A stretch of 64,000 bases of DNA from Rhineura floridana (GCF_030035675.1 NC_084495.1:9331001-9395000), one strand, 5' to 3'. Shown: positions 44,455 through 55,623, numbered from the stretch's first letter. Numbers and translations: made by a program. The notes: generated from the sequence alone by a model not told the origin.

Positions 44455-44973
44455 CAGGGCTGGTGCCAGAGGGCAGCCAGGTTGGGCCCTGGCAGAGGGC
44501 CCCTGCTGTCCAAAGGGGTCCCTGAAGTGCCCCTTCTTAGGGTAGGTGGGTGGTGTTCCCGTTCAGTGATCTGTGGCATCGGGTTCTGCAACCTGACCCT
44601 GCCACGTATTGTGGAGAGGGTGCTCCCAGGCACCTCCTTAATACAAACAGCATGGGCTCCAATGAGCCCACACGCATGCCTCACCTACCTCTCGCATCAG
44701 TGTGGATGCTGTATGTACAGTGCATGCATGCCTGCCATCACCCAAGATGGCAGCAGGGGCTCCCCTAAGGGGCCAATGCCCCCACTGCCATCTTGGGTGA
44801 TGGCAGGGATGCTTGCTACGCTGCATGTCATTCACATGACTCGAGAGGTAGGTGGAGCATGCAGGTGGGCTTATTAGTCCCACACCACTTGTATGGGGGA
44901 TATTGGGCTGTGGTGCCATGGGCCCGGGGCAGGCTGGTGCCCAAATGCCCAGTCATGCCTGGTGCCAGCCCTG
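44455..44973. mobile_element. Long palindromic hAT-type element
   Basis: TTAAACCA and TTAGACCA flank it (7 of 8 match). The ends are CAGGGCTGGTGCCAG and, reversed, CAGGGCTGGCACCA. The centre has a perfect 21-bp inverted pair (44733-44753 and 44785-44805), and weaker pairing extends outward, for example CCTACCTCTCG near 44692 against its inverse near 44845. Confidence 0.72.
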
Positions 44974-45460
44974 TTAGACCAAGTATATATAACTGCCCAA
45001 ATAATCCCGAGGGCTGTTGTGAAGGGTGCTGAGAGTTGTTAGGAGACTATTCCCTTTACAGAGCTATAATTCTCAGAGTTGCCTGGGAAGGGGGATTAAT
45101 AAGACTAGAAAAGTACAATACACATACAATAAAACATAAACTTATACCGAAGTGTATACCATAGAAAATCAGAATCCATTTAGGTAACACCAGTGGCAGC
45201 AGCTGGTGCCTCCATGTCAGTGGAATCTGAACCTGGAATGGATTCCACTGCCCCACTGACATGGAGCCACAAGCCACCACTGGGTAATGTTTTGCTTTGT
45301 TTTTTAGAAAAGGAACTAAAAACCCACAAAAAATTAACAATAATAAATGAAGAACAGAGGAGGATAAGGAAAGAAAACAGGGGAATTATATAGGATACAA
45401 ATATATGCAGATATGTACACTTTTATATAAATACATAAATAACCAATCTTCTATTTCCAG

Positions 45461-45852
45461 ATCTGTGGAACTCGTTTTGGGTGTTCAGTGCAGCCATTCT
45501 TGGTTTTATGGCTTGCCACTGGATGTATTATTGTTATACCCAGTATCGGTCTGGGGAGACGCCAGACAGTGATGAACAGCAGATTTATCTGGAGGATTAT
45601 TTCCCCACAAGGCGCTCTGTCGTTGACTTCTTCCACCGCTGTGGTGCCTGCTTGAGAAGAGCTCTACCATCATCTAGCCCTGAAGGCTCTCAGGATACCT
45701 GTGACATTTCTCCTGCACAGCGCAGTGAACCTGCAGTGCACTTCCATCATGGGAGTTCTGGGGACGAGGCAATAGTCTTGCCTCCAGCATCTTCTCCAGT
45801 TGGGACGACAACTGGTCACATCTCACAGCCAAGCTTGGAAAATAGATCTTGA
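45461..45852 (+). CDS. SHL5 exon 2: transmembrane helix and cytoplasmic tail
   Basis: Acceptor TTCTATTTCCAG ends at 45460; the joined codon is D94. The helix spans about 98-120 (FWVFSAAILGFMACHWMYYC). A juxtamembrane TQYRSGETPDSDEQQ follows, then a tail closely matching SHL4: EDYFPTRRSVVDFF, CGACLRRALPSS and SSGDEAIVLPPASSPVG, ending LENRS with TGA at 45850. The cysteine next to arginines in CGACLRR could be a lipid-modification site, but that is inference. The 3.0-kb intron is full of repeats. Confidence 0.86.
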
Positions 45853-45889
45853 TCCACCCAGTGATGCAACAAGACATTATCCTCTAAAC

Positions 45890-46026
45890 CAGCCTTTCCC
45901 AACCAGTGTGTCTCCAGATGTTGTTGGACCACAACTCCCATCAGCCTCAGCCAGCATTGCCAATGGTCAGGAAGATGGGAGTTGTGGTCCAACAACATCT
46001 GGAGGCACACTGGTTGGGAAAGGCTG
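45890..46026. mobile_element. Palindromic miniature element private to SHL5 3' UTR
   Basis: The perfect 8-bp repeat CTCTAAAC lies on both sides. The ends CAGCCTTTCCCAACCAGTGT are perfectly inverted. The SHL4 3' UTR preserves the empty site (CCTCTAAATAGC near 38850). Confidence 0.82.
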
Positions 46027-46139
46027 CTCTAAACAGTTAAGCACGGTGGCCAAACCACCACTCCATGTTAGTTGCAGCATACTTTTAGGGTCAAGGAAAT
46101 GAACTAACCATGTATAATAATGATTTTAATATCGAAGGT

Positions 46140-46260
46140 AGCCAATCTGGTGCCCTCCAAATGTTGGGACTATGTCCCATCACCCTTGATGCCATTGGCC
46201 ATGCTGACTGGGATTGATGGCAGTTCAGCAACATTTGGAGGACACCACATTGTCCACACC
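46140..46260. mobile_element. Miniature element in SHL5 3' UTR, shared with SHL4 and SHL6
   Basis: GGTGCCCTCCAAATGTTGGG on the left and CAACATTTGGAGGACACC on the right are inverted, at the same UTR position as in SHL4 and SHL6. Confidence 0.65.
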
Positions 46261-47335
46261 TGATTTATATTAAGGAGACTGAATGTTCTTTTAAATGTAG
46301 TGCTTCCTTGGTGCATGTTGTCTACCTTTTAAAAACTACACAGTGGCATGTTTTAATTGGGTATTTGGCAGACTCCCTACCCCTCATTCATGCGGTAGGA
46401 TGCTCTTTGGAGATAAAATGTTTCCCAATGGACCATTATATTTAAGAGGAGAATGGCTTTAACCAAGGGGCAGTATATTTTTTAACTCTTTTCACTCTGG
46501 CAACATTGAAGGCTGAAGCCAAGTTGCTTGCACTTGATCATCCTATGCATTTTTCAACACACTCCAAGACTAGAGGGCATAGTTAAACATTTGGTCTTCA
46601 GCTGCGAATGTATGATTAATAAAACTTGCCTTCCCTCTGACGGCTCCATCTCTAAAGAAAATTGGTTAATATGGAATGACTTATGTTGCATCTAAAATGT
46701 TGCGGGGGGGGGAGACCAAAAGATGTTGCATACCCACCAAATCCAATGGGCAAAACTAGTTCTGTGATGCAAGTTATAGCTCAGTAGAGAAACCACTGAC
46801 CAGGTCATGCTCAAAGGCTGGCCCTGAGATGAATGCTGTAAATATTTGCCAGTGAAGACATACCCAAAGTATTGTTAAGCTGCCACATGAAATACACTTG
46901 GTACCTTAGTACCTCTGCGCTTAAGGGGATGGCCTTTGGGTGGCTGATTTATGTATCATTCTGTTCCTACCAAAAAGTCTGCAACATGTTGGCACAAGTA
47001 TACTTTAACATGGGGGTTATTCTGCCACATGCTATATGCAAGGCTTTAGTAATGTATAGTAATTGTGCCAATATGCAACAAACCATTGATGCAAGTATAG
47101 TAATCATGGGGGTTTATATGCCAGATGGTACCCGCAAGACCTTTTTAAATTTGAGGATTATATGTCCACTTCTGTGCATTACCCACAGAGAGGCAGACCA
47201 TGCAAGCACTGATGGGTGCCTCCTCCTGAATCAGTCGTTTCTGGGATGCATGAAGCTGTTTTTATAGAGCAGACACTTGTCAAATGTATGTTTCCAAATG
47301 TATGTACCAATAAAAAGGTGTGTGATACTTTGATC

Positions 47336-48039
47336 CTGGTCTCTTCTGGCTTGATTCCATTGCAGCTGGTCGCGGGAAAGGAACTGAAGGGCTGGCCTTG
47401 CGTGCTCACCCTTAGGATTCCCACTCTCTGTCTGCATTCCCTGTCTGAGGTATTCTGCTCAGGTGGATGAATTGTTTAAAAAGTAAGGTTAAAACCAGAT
47501 TTATTTATTTATTTATTGCATATTAAGAAATCTCTTTTCAAATCTAGTGTGACCTTTTCCTCCAGGTTCTTCAGGTTGTTTGGGTACTAGCTATGAAAAC
47601 GATGTTCCCTCAGTTAGCTTTACGGTATGTTTCTTTTCAGTTTCCTCTTTGAGGTCATTAGCACAGTGGAACACAGGCTTTGAGGCAACATTACTATGAA
47701 CACTATAAGCGCTACATATTTAATAATAAAATAAAGACATAAGCTGTAAGTCCTAGGAAGCAAAACGAAGCTCTGCCAGAAAGGGTTTGGAATTTGGAGG
47801 AGGTATTCAGGGGAAGCACAACTGGATGCCTATTCCTTTATCCCCATGAAAGAAAAAAAATGAAGCCCATCTATTATTCTGCTTCATCCCAAGGCAAGGA
47901 GGAGCTGCAGGCCAGAATGCTCAAGTGTGCAGTCTCTTGTTGTTGTTATGTGGCTTCAAGTCGATTATGACTTATGGCGACCCTATGAATCAGCGACTTC
48001 CAATAGCATCTACATGCAATAATTCTCACATGTGGCTCT
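47336..48039. other. Intergenic stretch after SHL5
   Basis: The start continues the duplicated unit (TCTGAGGTATTCTGCTCAGG at about 47446). A Bov-B-like SINE tail lies at about 47940-48010 (CTTATGGCGACCCTATGAAT). Nothing else is recognised. Confidence 0.5.
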
Positions 48040-48475
48040 TGTTATGTAAATTTGTATAGATATTAGCAGAGACTGTCAATGGTCTGAGATGTGTGCGTGC
48101 AAGTGTGTGCGTTTACCTAAGCGGCAGGCTTTTACCCTGCATTAGGATCATGAGACTTAAGATTTAGAAAAATAAGAAAAGCTACTTTATTTATAGAAAT
48201 ACATAGTAGATAGAAAGGCATACCTAGTTCTAACTAAGTTGGAGGCGCAACGCCCAGGTTTGGGAGTTGCCCTCATGGCTCAGGATGGAAAGAGCAGAGA
48301 CAAAGGCGTCTCCTTTCTCTCAGACAGTGGAAGAAGAGAAGAGGGAAGGAAGGAAGTCAGAGCATCACAGGTAAAGGTAGTCAAGCCTAGCCATCTGGAG
48401 GACCCCAACTCTATCTTCCTTCTGGAACATAAACAAAAGAACAAAACAGGAGTTGCTCTTGCCCCACTTCCAACA
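48040..48475 (-). mobile_element. LTR copy, family B (antisense)
   Basis: It runs from TGTTATGTAAATTTG to CCCCACTTCCAACA, with GCTCT and GCCCT beside the ends (4 of 5 match). It is a fossil without internal genes. Confidence 0.72.
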
Positions 48476-49175
48476 GCCCTCAGCTTTGTACACACTGCAT
48501 GGGTCCTTGCAGGGGGCAGCAGCAGGGCCCCCAACATCACACCTGCACCAAGCCCCATAAATCCTCTGGTTGGCCGTGCAAAACTGAAGGGGGGGAGGCA
48601 AAGGCACTTGTGGCCCATGGGGCAATTGCTTTGTATATTCATTTTGATTTTTTTTTATTGTACCATGTGTAATCCATTGTAAACTGCTTTGAGATCTTTT
48701 AGATAGTAAGAGGTCTATAAATGGTAATAATAATAATAATAATTAATAATAATAATAGTCCTATGGCTGGCCCTGGTCACTTGTCTAAACATTAAAAATG
48801 TAAATGTACTGCCTTCAAGTCAATTCAAGGGTTTTCATGAGGCTGAGAGACAGTGACTAGCCCAAGGTCACCCGATGAGCTTCAAGGCTAGATGGGGATT
48901 CGAACCCTGGTCTCCCAGGTCATAGTCCAACATGGGGAAGATTATTTTCTGCCTTCTCCATTGAACAGTGATGTCCCTCCAAGTATAGCTTTACTTCTGA
49001 GCAAATCTATGCTAGCTAGTTCCATCTGTAAATTGGCGAGGCTTTTACTCCTGAGTAAGCTTGTATGGACTCCTGCTGTAAGGCACCCCTGAATCGGGGC
49101 CCAGGGCAGCATCAGTCAGACTGACCAACTGCTTCTGGCCCAGTGTGAATGACCAGAATGGGTTCTCCTCTGGCG
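48476..49175. other. Sequence upstream of SHL6
   Basis: It contains a TAA microsatellite (about 48725-48757), an antisense SINE head fragment (48806-48935) and from about 49040 the ACTCCTGAGTAAGCTTGTAT block present upstream of every complete SHL gene. Confidence 0.5.
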
Positions 49176-49369
49176 CAGGGATCGGGGCCAGACCAGCTGA
49201 GACCAGTTACGTCTCCAGCCACATATAAAATGGCTGGGCAGAGGTTGAATGGAACAGGTGAGACCACTGGGGTTTATTAGACGGAGAGGTTGGATTGAAT
49301 AGCTAGAAGCGCCCGCCCGTGGAAAGAGGCGTCGCCCCGACGTGGTCCTACCCTGAAGACGTTTGCGCC
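49176..49369 (+). promoter_or_regulatory. SHL6 proximal promoter and 5' leader
   Basis: The shared block GCAGGGATCGGGGCCAGACC leads into E-box CAGCTG at 49194-49199. TATAAAA is at 49224-49230 and GGTTTATTAGACGGAGAGG follows near 49271. The leader to the ATG is nearly identical to that of SHL5. Confidence 0.65.
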
Positions 49370-49670
49370 ATGAAGGGGGCTCTACTGTGTGTTTTGGTCC
49401 TGCTGATGGCTATCGGTGGAGGCGCCTCTAGGCAGACGGAGGGAGAGGAATTGTGCCGCAACTGGCTGTACGGGTCGGAGCCGCCGTCGGTGGGGGCCTT
49501 TCAATGCGTGGAGGAGCGCGACGGGGCGGGCTCCCGGTTCTGCTGCGGGACGTGCAGCCCGCCCTGCTCTTGCTCCTTGGGAGAGGCCCCTATATGCGAG
49601 CAGCGGCGCCCCACGGGCAGAAGGCTGCAGGCTGTCACCCAGGGCCGGGGCGAGGTGGGACCTGATCATG
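49370..49670 (+). CDS. SHL6 exon 1: signal peptide and Shisa cysteine-rich ectodomain
   Basis: The exon encodes residues 1-100 of a 238-residue protein. The ATG at 49370 follows TTTGCGCC. Residues 1-20 are the signal peptide. Cysteines at about 29, 46, 58, 59, 62, 66, 68 and 76 follow the Shisa pattern, with FCCGTC at 57-62, PCSC and a late ICEQRRP cysteine; spacing is close to SHL7. The first two thirds are nearly identical in DNA to SHL5 but retain the CCGTC core that SHL5 lacks. Donor CATG|GTAAGA at 49671 leaves phase 1. The likely product is an ER/Golgi or plasma-membrane adaptor of the Shisa type; the partner is unknown. Confidence 0.88.
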
Positions 49671-52394
49671 GTAAGATACTTGTTGCTTGCCGTGTCCAGC
49701 CTCAGGGGAGTTGGCGTGGGCCTTAAGCGCCTGGGAAGTCTGGTCCCCTTAGGCGGCCAGAGCCGCCCTTCTCTCCATTTGTATAACGGGGAAATAAATC
49801 TCCTGTTTGCAGCGCTGAGGTGCTCTCTTCCCCAGAAGGTATCTTCTTCTTCTTTGTAGCAGTGGTTTGGACTCTGCGCGAGTGTCCTCCTAACTGAAAT
49901 TACACGGAACGGTGCGTTCTAAAGCAAAGAATTCTGAGGTGCCTTGCAAGTTTGAAAGATGTTAGAAGCTCCTCTGCTGATGTTGATGCAAAGGACTTAA
50001 CATGGCCACCCCTTTGGAAAGGTTTCCAAGCCGCCCCTCTCGTGTAGGATGCTGGGCTCTGCTCAGGCTGAAGGCCATCACCTTGGCCTCCTGCCTGCCT
50101 GCTCCAATGCAGGCTCTTTTGTTTTGAGGTAGCTCATATGGATGCTGGAAGCCTCCCATTACTAGGATGCTCTCTCACCTTTTTTGGGGGGGGTGAAACC
50201 CCAAAAGGGTTTTTTTTCCTGCAGTTTACTTTTTTTGTAAAAGAACAAGAAGGGTGTGGGGAGAACATTTTCAGAAGGGGTTCCCCCCAGCCCCACTGGC
50301 TACAGGTCTGATGGAGAGTAGGGTTATTATTACAATCTTTCCTTGCAGATACTAAATTACAGGAAGGGGAGGGATTTCTTCTTGCCCTATTATGATTATA
50401 TGGAGGAGATTGTAAAGTCTAAACCCCAAGACATAAGTGGGACCCTTTTAAAAAATGTTGTAGGATGAGGTGCTCCTCTTCAGAAGGGAATCCACGCCCT
50501 TTGCCTGAATTTTCCGTTTCTGGAGATTCCCTTTGCTCATTTTCTCTCCCTCCTGCAGCCAGTGAGAGTTGCTTAGTCCTCTTTGGGATGTTTTGGGTTC
50601 TTTCCCTTTCCTTCCACGCCTTTGTGGCCTTTTCTAAACATTTTGCTAACTGCAGCAAACCTTGGGCTTTGCCTCTTGATTTGTTGCCCCCTGCATGCAA
50701 GAATGGTGCTGGTCAGCTGCACAAGGATCCATGCGCAGCGAATTGCTCTCTGACCTACAAAGCAGCACAAGCCCTTCTCAGCAGTTAGAGCTGAAGTGTT
50801 TTAGCTGCAGCTCCTGTTAATGGTCCTCAGCCATCCTTAACTGGAAAGTGCCTGCTGTCCCTTGTCGAATTCAGTGGCTCCCTCAAAGATACCAGGCAAG
50901 TTATTGCATGCATCTTCTTATTCTGGAGCATGCTGCCCAGAGCCTTCAACTATTATTTATTATTATTTATTTATTTATTACATTTATACCCCGCCTTTCT
51001 TTTCATGATAGAAACCCAAGGCGGCTTACATATGGTTCCCAGGCGGTCTCCCATCCAGGCACTCACCAGGGACCTGGCCTTATATACCCTACCTCTCGGT
51101 GATGTAAGGCTTGAGTTCTTGAGACAGAATCCTATGAAGCTATGAAATCGGGTGTGTGTGTGTGAGAGAGAGTGAGCGAGTGAGACTCATAGCTGGGATG
51201 GAGATACTAGATCGGTCCATCCATCACAGCATGCTAACATCTTTTTCGATCACTGAACTGTGCCCCATGACTTCATTCCTGGCTCTACATCTTCAGACTG
51301 AGAATCTGTCCAGCAAATCGTGTGCAGTCTTCCTGCTTATGGCCGAGACTCGTCCTGTGTGATTGCCCCTTCCATGCCCTTCTGTCTTGTCAGTTGTGAG
51401 CATGGAGCAGAGGGCTGGTCTGGATGGGCATGGCTCCCTCACCCCCCATTTTTTTAGTGCTTATTAATGTGTGGAGGGTAGGGCAGGGCATCTAATAATG
51501 CTCAGGACGGTAATGGCTAGGAAGCAATAGCTGCTGTGGCTTAACTCTTCTCGGGTGAATAAGGTGTGAGCTTGTTGTCCTGTGAGAAGAAGAGCTGTCG
51601 GGTAAAAAAGGAAGGGTCTGAGGGTAGAAAATGGGGATTGGGAGAGAGAGAGAGAGGTGGGCACAAGTTGCTGGATCCCAAGTAAGTTGAACTTTGATCT
51701 ATTTAAATCAGTAGAGGCAAGCTATTCATGGCCCAGGCTTAGTTCCTTTTGGTTTCAATGGGGGCCAAGTTCATCTAGCTTAGGCTGCAGTCATGAAAAT
51801 GGAAATGGACTGCCTTCAAGTCGATCCTGACTTATGGAGACCCTATGAATAGGGTTTTCGTGGCAAGCGGCATTCAGAGGTGGTTTACCATTGCCTTCCT
51901 CTGAGGCTGAGAGTCAGTGACTGGCCCAAGGTCACCCAGTGAGCTTCATGGCTCTGTGGCGATTTGAACCCTGGTCTCCTAGGTCGTAGTCCAACCCTCT
52001 AACCACTACACCACACTGATGTAACACCATTTAATATAATGTGTCTTATGAACAGAATGGTTCAGCAAATGTGTATTAAAAGCGAGTATTGATAACTGCA
52101 TTTTTTTAAGATGAGAAAAGTACAAAATGCATGCAAGACTACATTTTTAACAGTCAAAGGATGTAAACATGTTGTTAAATGATAAACTACAAGCTTATTT
52201 TATGCCAACTGCATACCATGCAAACTAAGAGTCTAATCAAGTTATACCTGCTCACAATAAACAAGGAATAAAAAAGAAACAAAAAATAAAAATAAAAATG
52301 AGGAATAGAGGATACAGAAAAGATGTGGGGGGGAACTATGGAAGATATATATAAACATGTAGAAATACATAAAAAATGGATCTTCTGTTTCCAG
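49671..52394 (+). other. SHL6 intron
   Basis: 49680-50940 is mostly unit-specific intron with short matches to the SHL2 and SHL3 introns (for example ACAAGGATCCATGCGCAG near 50720). 50945-51110 is a SINE-like fragment. 51250-51430 matches SHL3. 51790-52025 is a SINE. The A-rich end is homologous to SHL4 and SHL5. Confidence 0.55.
51790..52025 (-). repeat. tRNA-headed SINE with Bov-B-like tail, antisense
   Basis: It starts with the reversed tail (CTGCCTTCAAGTCGATCCTG) and ends with the reversed head (AACCCTGGTCTCCTAGGTCG, CTAACCACTACACCACACTG). It is the same family as 21331-21560. Confidence 0.72.
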
Positions 52395-52810
52395 ACTGGT
52401 GGAATATGTTTTTGGTTATCGGTGCAGCCATTGTGGTGGTTACAGCTTTCTATTGGATTTACTATTTTTATTTCCGGAACCAATTCTGGGAGAGATCATA
52501 CAGTGAGGAACGTCAGCAGTTCCATCTGGAGAATCTCCTCCCTACAAGGCGCTCTACCATTAACTTACTTCACCGCTTTAGTGCCTGCTTGAGACGAGCT
52601 CTGCCAACATTTGGTTCTGAGGACCTTCAAGATACCTATAAGGACCTTTCAGAAGGCTGTGACAATTCTCCTGCACAGGACAATGCACCTGCTGTGGAGT
52701 TCCATCGTGGGAGCACCGGTGACGGGGCGGTCATCTTGCCTGCAGCATGTTTTCCAGTTGGGGTTACTCCCAGGGACATCTTAGAGCTACGCTTGGAAAA
52801 TGCATCTTAA
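52395..52810 (+). CDS. SHL6 exon 2: transmembrane helix and cytoplasmic tail
   Basis: Acceptor TCTTCTGTTTCCAG ends at 52394; the joined codon is D101 followed by WWN. The helix (about 105-127, FLVIGAAIVVVTAFYWIYYF) ends in aromatic residues. The tail reads LENLLPTRRSTINLL, SACLRRALPTFG, an insert with KDLSEGCD not found in SHL4 or 5, and the block VEFHRGSTGDGAVILPAA, ending LENAS with TAA at 52808. There is no PPxY motif. The intron is 2.7 kb and shares blocks with the SHL3 intron. Confidence 0.87.
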
Positions 52811-54080
52811 GCTCTCCGGTCTAAAGGATGTTGTCCTCTAATTTAAATAGTTAAGCAAGACAGTTGAAGCACTACCCCGCTAGTCACAGCACACTTTCAG
52901 GGTCAAGGAAATGAACTAATCGTATATGTTTTTAATGATGTGTGTCAAAGCTACCCATTGGGGTGTCCTCCAGGTGTTGTTGGGACTGCAGCTTGCACCA
53001 TCAGCCAAGGTGCCACTGGCCATGTTGATGGCAGCTGGGAGTTCAACAATATCTGAAGGGAGCCACATTTGTCAACTCCTGATTTATATTAATAAGGTGG
53101 ACTATTCTTTTAGATGTAATGCTTCCTTCATGAATGCTGTCCTCCACCTTTTGCAAACAAGAAACTGGCATGTTGTAATTGGGTGTTTGCTAGACTCCTG
53201 GCTCCCCAATTCATGCAATAGATTAGGGGGAGCTCCTTGGAGACAAAATGTTTCCCAGTGGATCATTAAATTTAAGAGAACTACTTTAACCAGAAGGCGT
53301 GTTTTAATACTTTTCACTCTGGCAACAAAAGGCTGAAGCTAAGTTGCCTGGACACTACACTGTTGTTCACATGCTCAAGGACAGAACTGTGGACTATTAA
53401 ATGCTTTGTCTTCAGTTGCAAATGCAGTTGATAGTTATCTAACTCTGATGACTCTATCTCTAAGGCCCAGTAGTATAGGTTTATGTGGGATGACTTGTGT
53501 TATGTCCAAAATATTGGGGCAGGGGGATAGATGTTGCCAAGAGCACCCACCAAATCCTATGGGCAGAGCTAGTTCTGTGCTATCATTTTGTAGCTCATTA
53601 GAGAGACCACTGACCAGGCAATGCCCAGAGGCTGCTCCTGAAACAAATGCTGCAAACATTGCCCATGAAGACATGACGAAGTATTGTTCAGCTGCCACAT
53701 GAAGCACACTCAGGTAGGCAATGCCTTTGTACCTCCTAGTGGGATATACTTTGGGTCAACTTATCTGTGTATCATTCTTTGTGACTGTTCCTGCTGGAGA
53801 CTTGTTGCTGTCTGCTACACATTGGCACAAGCCAGGGTATCTCTCATGGGGTTTATATGCCAGATGGTACCCCCTGGCTTTTTAAAACATGATGATTGTA
53901 TGACCTCTTCTGTGCATTACCCATAAAGAGGCAAACTAGGCACGTACTGATAGTTGCCTCCTCCAGAATCAATTGCTTCCGGGATGCATGGAGCTGTTTT
54001 ACTAGCACAGACACTTGTCAAATGTATGTTTCCAAATGTATGTATGAAACCACCAATAAAAATGTCTATAGTATTTTCAT
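52811..54080 (+). other. SHL6 3' UTR with poly(A) signal
   Basis: It is homologous to the other 3' UTRs. It holds the miniature element shared with SHL4 and SHL5 (52965-53085), while its final ~490 bp is closest to SHL3. AATAAA is at 54055-54060. Confidence 0.65.
52965..53085. mobile_element. Miniature element in SHL6 3' UTR, shared with SHL4 and SHL5
   Basis: GGTGTCCTCCAGGTGTTGTT on the left and CAACAATATCTGAAGGGAGCC on the right are diverged inverted arms at the shared UTR position. Confidence 0.58.
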
Positions 54081-54557
54081 CCTGGTCTCTTGAAATTGTA
54101 TTGATCCAACTCCTGGGGTGATTCCATTACAACTCATTCTGCAATAGGCAGGAAAACAACTGGAGGGTTTACCTTTTGGGTTCCTCTTCTACACATTCTC
54201 TGTCTCCCCCCTCCCACATTAGGTATTCTGTGCAGGTTGGTGGTTTTTTTTAAAAGCCTTAAACCAGATTCTTTTGGCATGCTAAGCACTCTCCTTCAAT
54301 TTTGTTACAAGGAAATTTGAATCCAGGGGTGTCCTGCATGTGAATACTTACACGCATTGTACTATTGTATCATCACCTATTGAACTCTTGAGGCTGTGTA
54401 CACGCCATACATTTAAAGCAGATGGCTGCCTCCCAAAAATCCTGGGAACTGTAGTTTACCCATATCAAATCTCTAATTCCCAGCACCCTTAAAACTTCAA
54501 CGACTGTTCCCAGGATTTTTCAGGGGAAGTCACGTTTTAAATGTATGCTGTGTATGC
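54081..54557. other. Downstream of SHL6, ending in a palindromic miniature element
   Basis: 54081-54390 continues the duplicated unit (TAGGTATTCTGTGCAGG). 54392-54557 is an inverted-repeat element with CATACATTTAAAGC on the left, its inverse on the right, and AATCCTGGGAACTGTAGT inside, related to 2641-2950. Confidence 0.55.
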
Positions 54558-55027
54558 TGTTGGAATGTATGAGGTTCAACTCCAACTTGTGGGTTGAGGC
54601 TGCATGGGGTTAAAAAGGGTAGCTAGAGAGGAGACCTCTTGGTTGCTAGGCTATACCTGTCCTTTGATCTCCTGCTGTCTCTCCCTTCCTGCTAGACTGA
54701 TATGCAAAGGATGTTGATCCCAGTTCCTTCCCTCCTTCCCAGTCTTCTTTCTCTCCAGAAGGGAGCAGACATCTTTCCTTGTCTCTCCCTCTCCACCAGC
54801 ATGAGGGCGAGTACTAGGCTCAGTGCTCGTTTCTCCAACTTAGGTAGTTAGCTAGATATAGGACTCTTTCCTATCAAGCATGTACTTCCAGAATAAAGTA
54901 GTTATTTCTTATTTTAAAGCTTAAAGCCTCTGTCTGACTAATTTGCAGGGAAGGTAGAATCTTAGCACAGATTCAAACACACACACACGCTCTCTCAAAA
55001 CTCTCCGTTCCGCTACGCAACTCTGCA
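54558..55027 (+). mobile_element. LTR copy, family A
   Basis: It begins TGTTGGAATGTATGAGG and contains CCAGAATAAAGTAGTTATTT and AAGCTTAAAGCCTC. It inserted directly at the end of a palindromic element. The 3' end is approximate. 55028-55623 contains nothing I recognise beyond possible LINE debris. Confidence 0.7.
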
Positions 55028-55623
55028 GGGTCCTTCAGGACATTGGGCCCAGCATCCCATAGGTTATTGGGCCCAGACTCCTATATATGCAGCATGAGTT
55101 CCGATAGCTTCCTCCCTGGTTCAATCGCTTATGTGACTTCTGAAGTTAGACATTGTGAGTCATCCTTTGCTGTTGGTTCACCACTGGACCAGGAGCTGAC
55201 AAGTTGTCAAGTTTTGGGAACCAGACTCACGTCTCCTGTGAGTGCAGTGCGTTTGTCATGGCTTGGAGATCTCTAACTTCTTGGACTCTATACTGCTTAG
55301 GACCCCAACACCTAGAGGACCACCTCTCCCTATATGTACCAACCCAGACCCTGTGCCTAGCATTGGAGGTCCTTCTTCATGTACTCCCTCCAAAGGAGGT
55401 GTGGAGAGTGGCAACATGAGAAAAGGCCGCCTTAGTGGTGGCCCCCCTTTTGTAGAACATGCCTCCCTAGGGAGGTATGCCTGGCACCATCATTATCCAT
55501 ATTTAGGTGCCAGGCAAAAACATTTCTCTCCTCCCAGACATTTAGCTCTTCACTTTGGAAGGCGTTTGGAGGGTCTGTTGTATAGAATTGTAAGAAGGGT
55601 TGCTCCACCGCCTTATGTATCAT

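Larger units (their letters stand above)
45853..47335 (+). other. SHL5 3' UTR with poly(A) signal
   Basis: It is homologous to the other 3' UTRs, with ACCACTGACCAGG near 46792, CAGATGGTACCC near 47121 and AATAAA at 47309-47314. It contains one private miniature element (45890-46026) and one shared with SHL4 and SHL6 (46140-46260). A 131-codon open frame at 46872-47267 lies wholly in this UTR and is not conserved as protein. Confidence 0.65.

Noticed and set aside
44482-44919. Open frames of 131 and 93 codons
   Set aside because: Both are within the palindromic hAT element and mirror each other through its inverted repeat.
46872-47267. 131-codon + strand open frame after SHL5
   Set aside because: It lies in the SHL5 3' UTR; the homologous DNA in SHL2, 3, 4 and 6 does not keep the frame.
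50465-50788. 107-codon frame in SHL6 intron
   Set aside because: It has intronic homology to SHL2/SHL3 introns at the DNA level without frame conservation.
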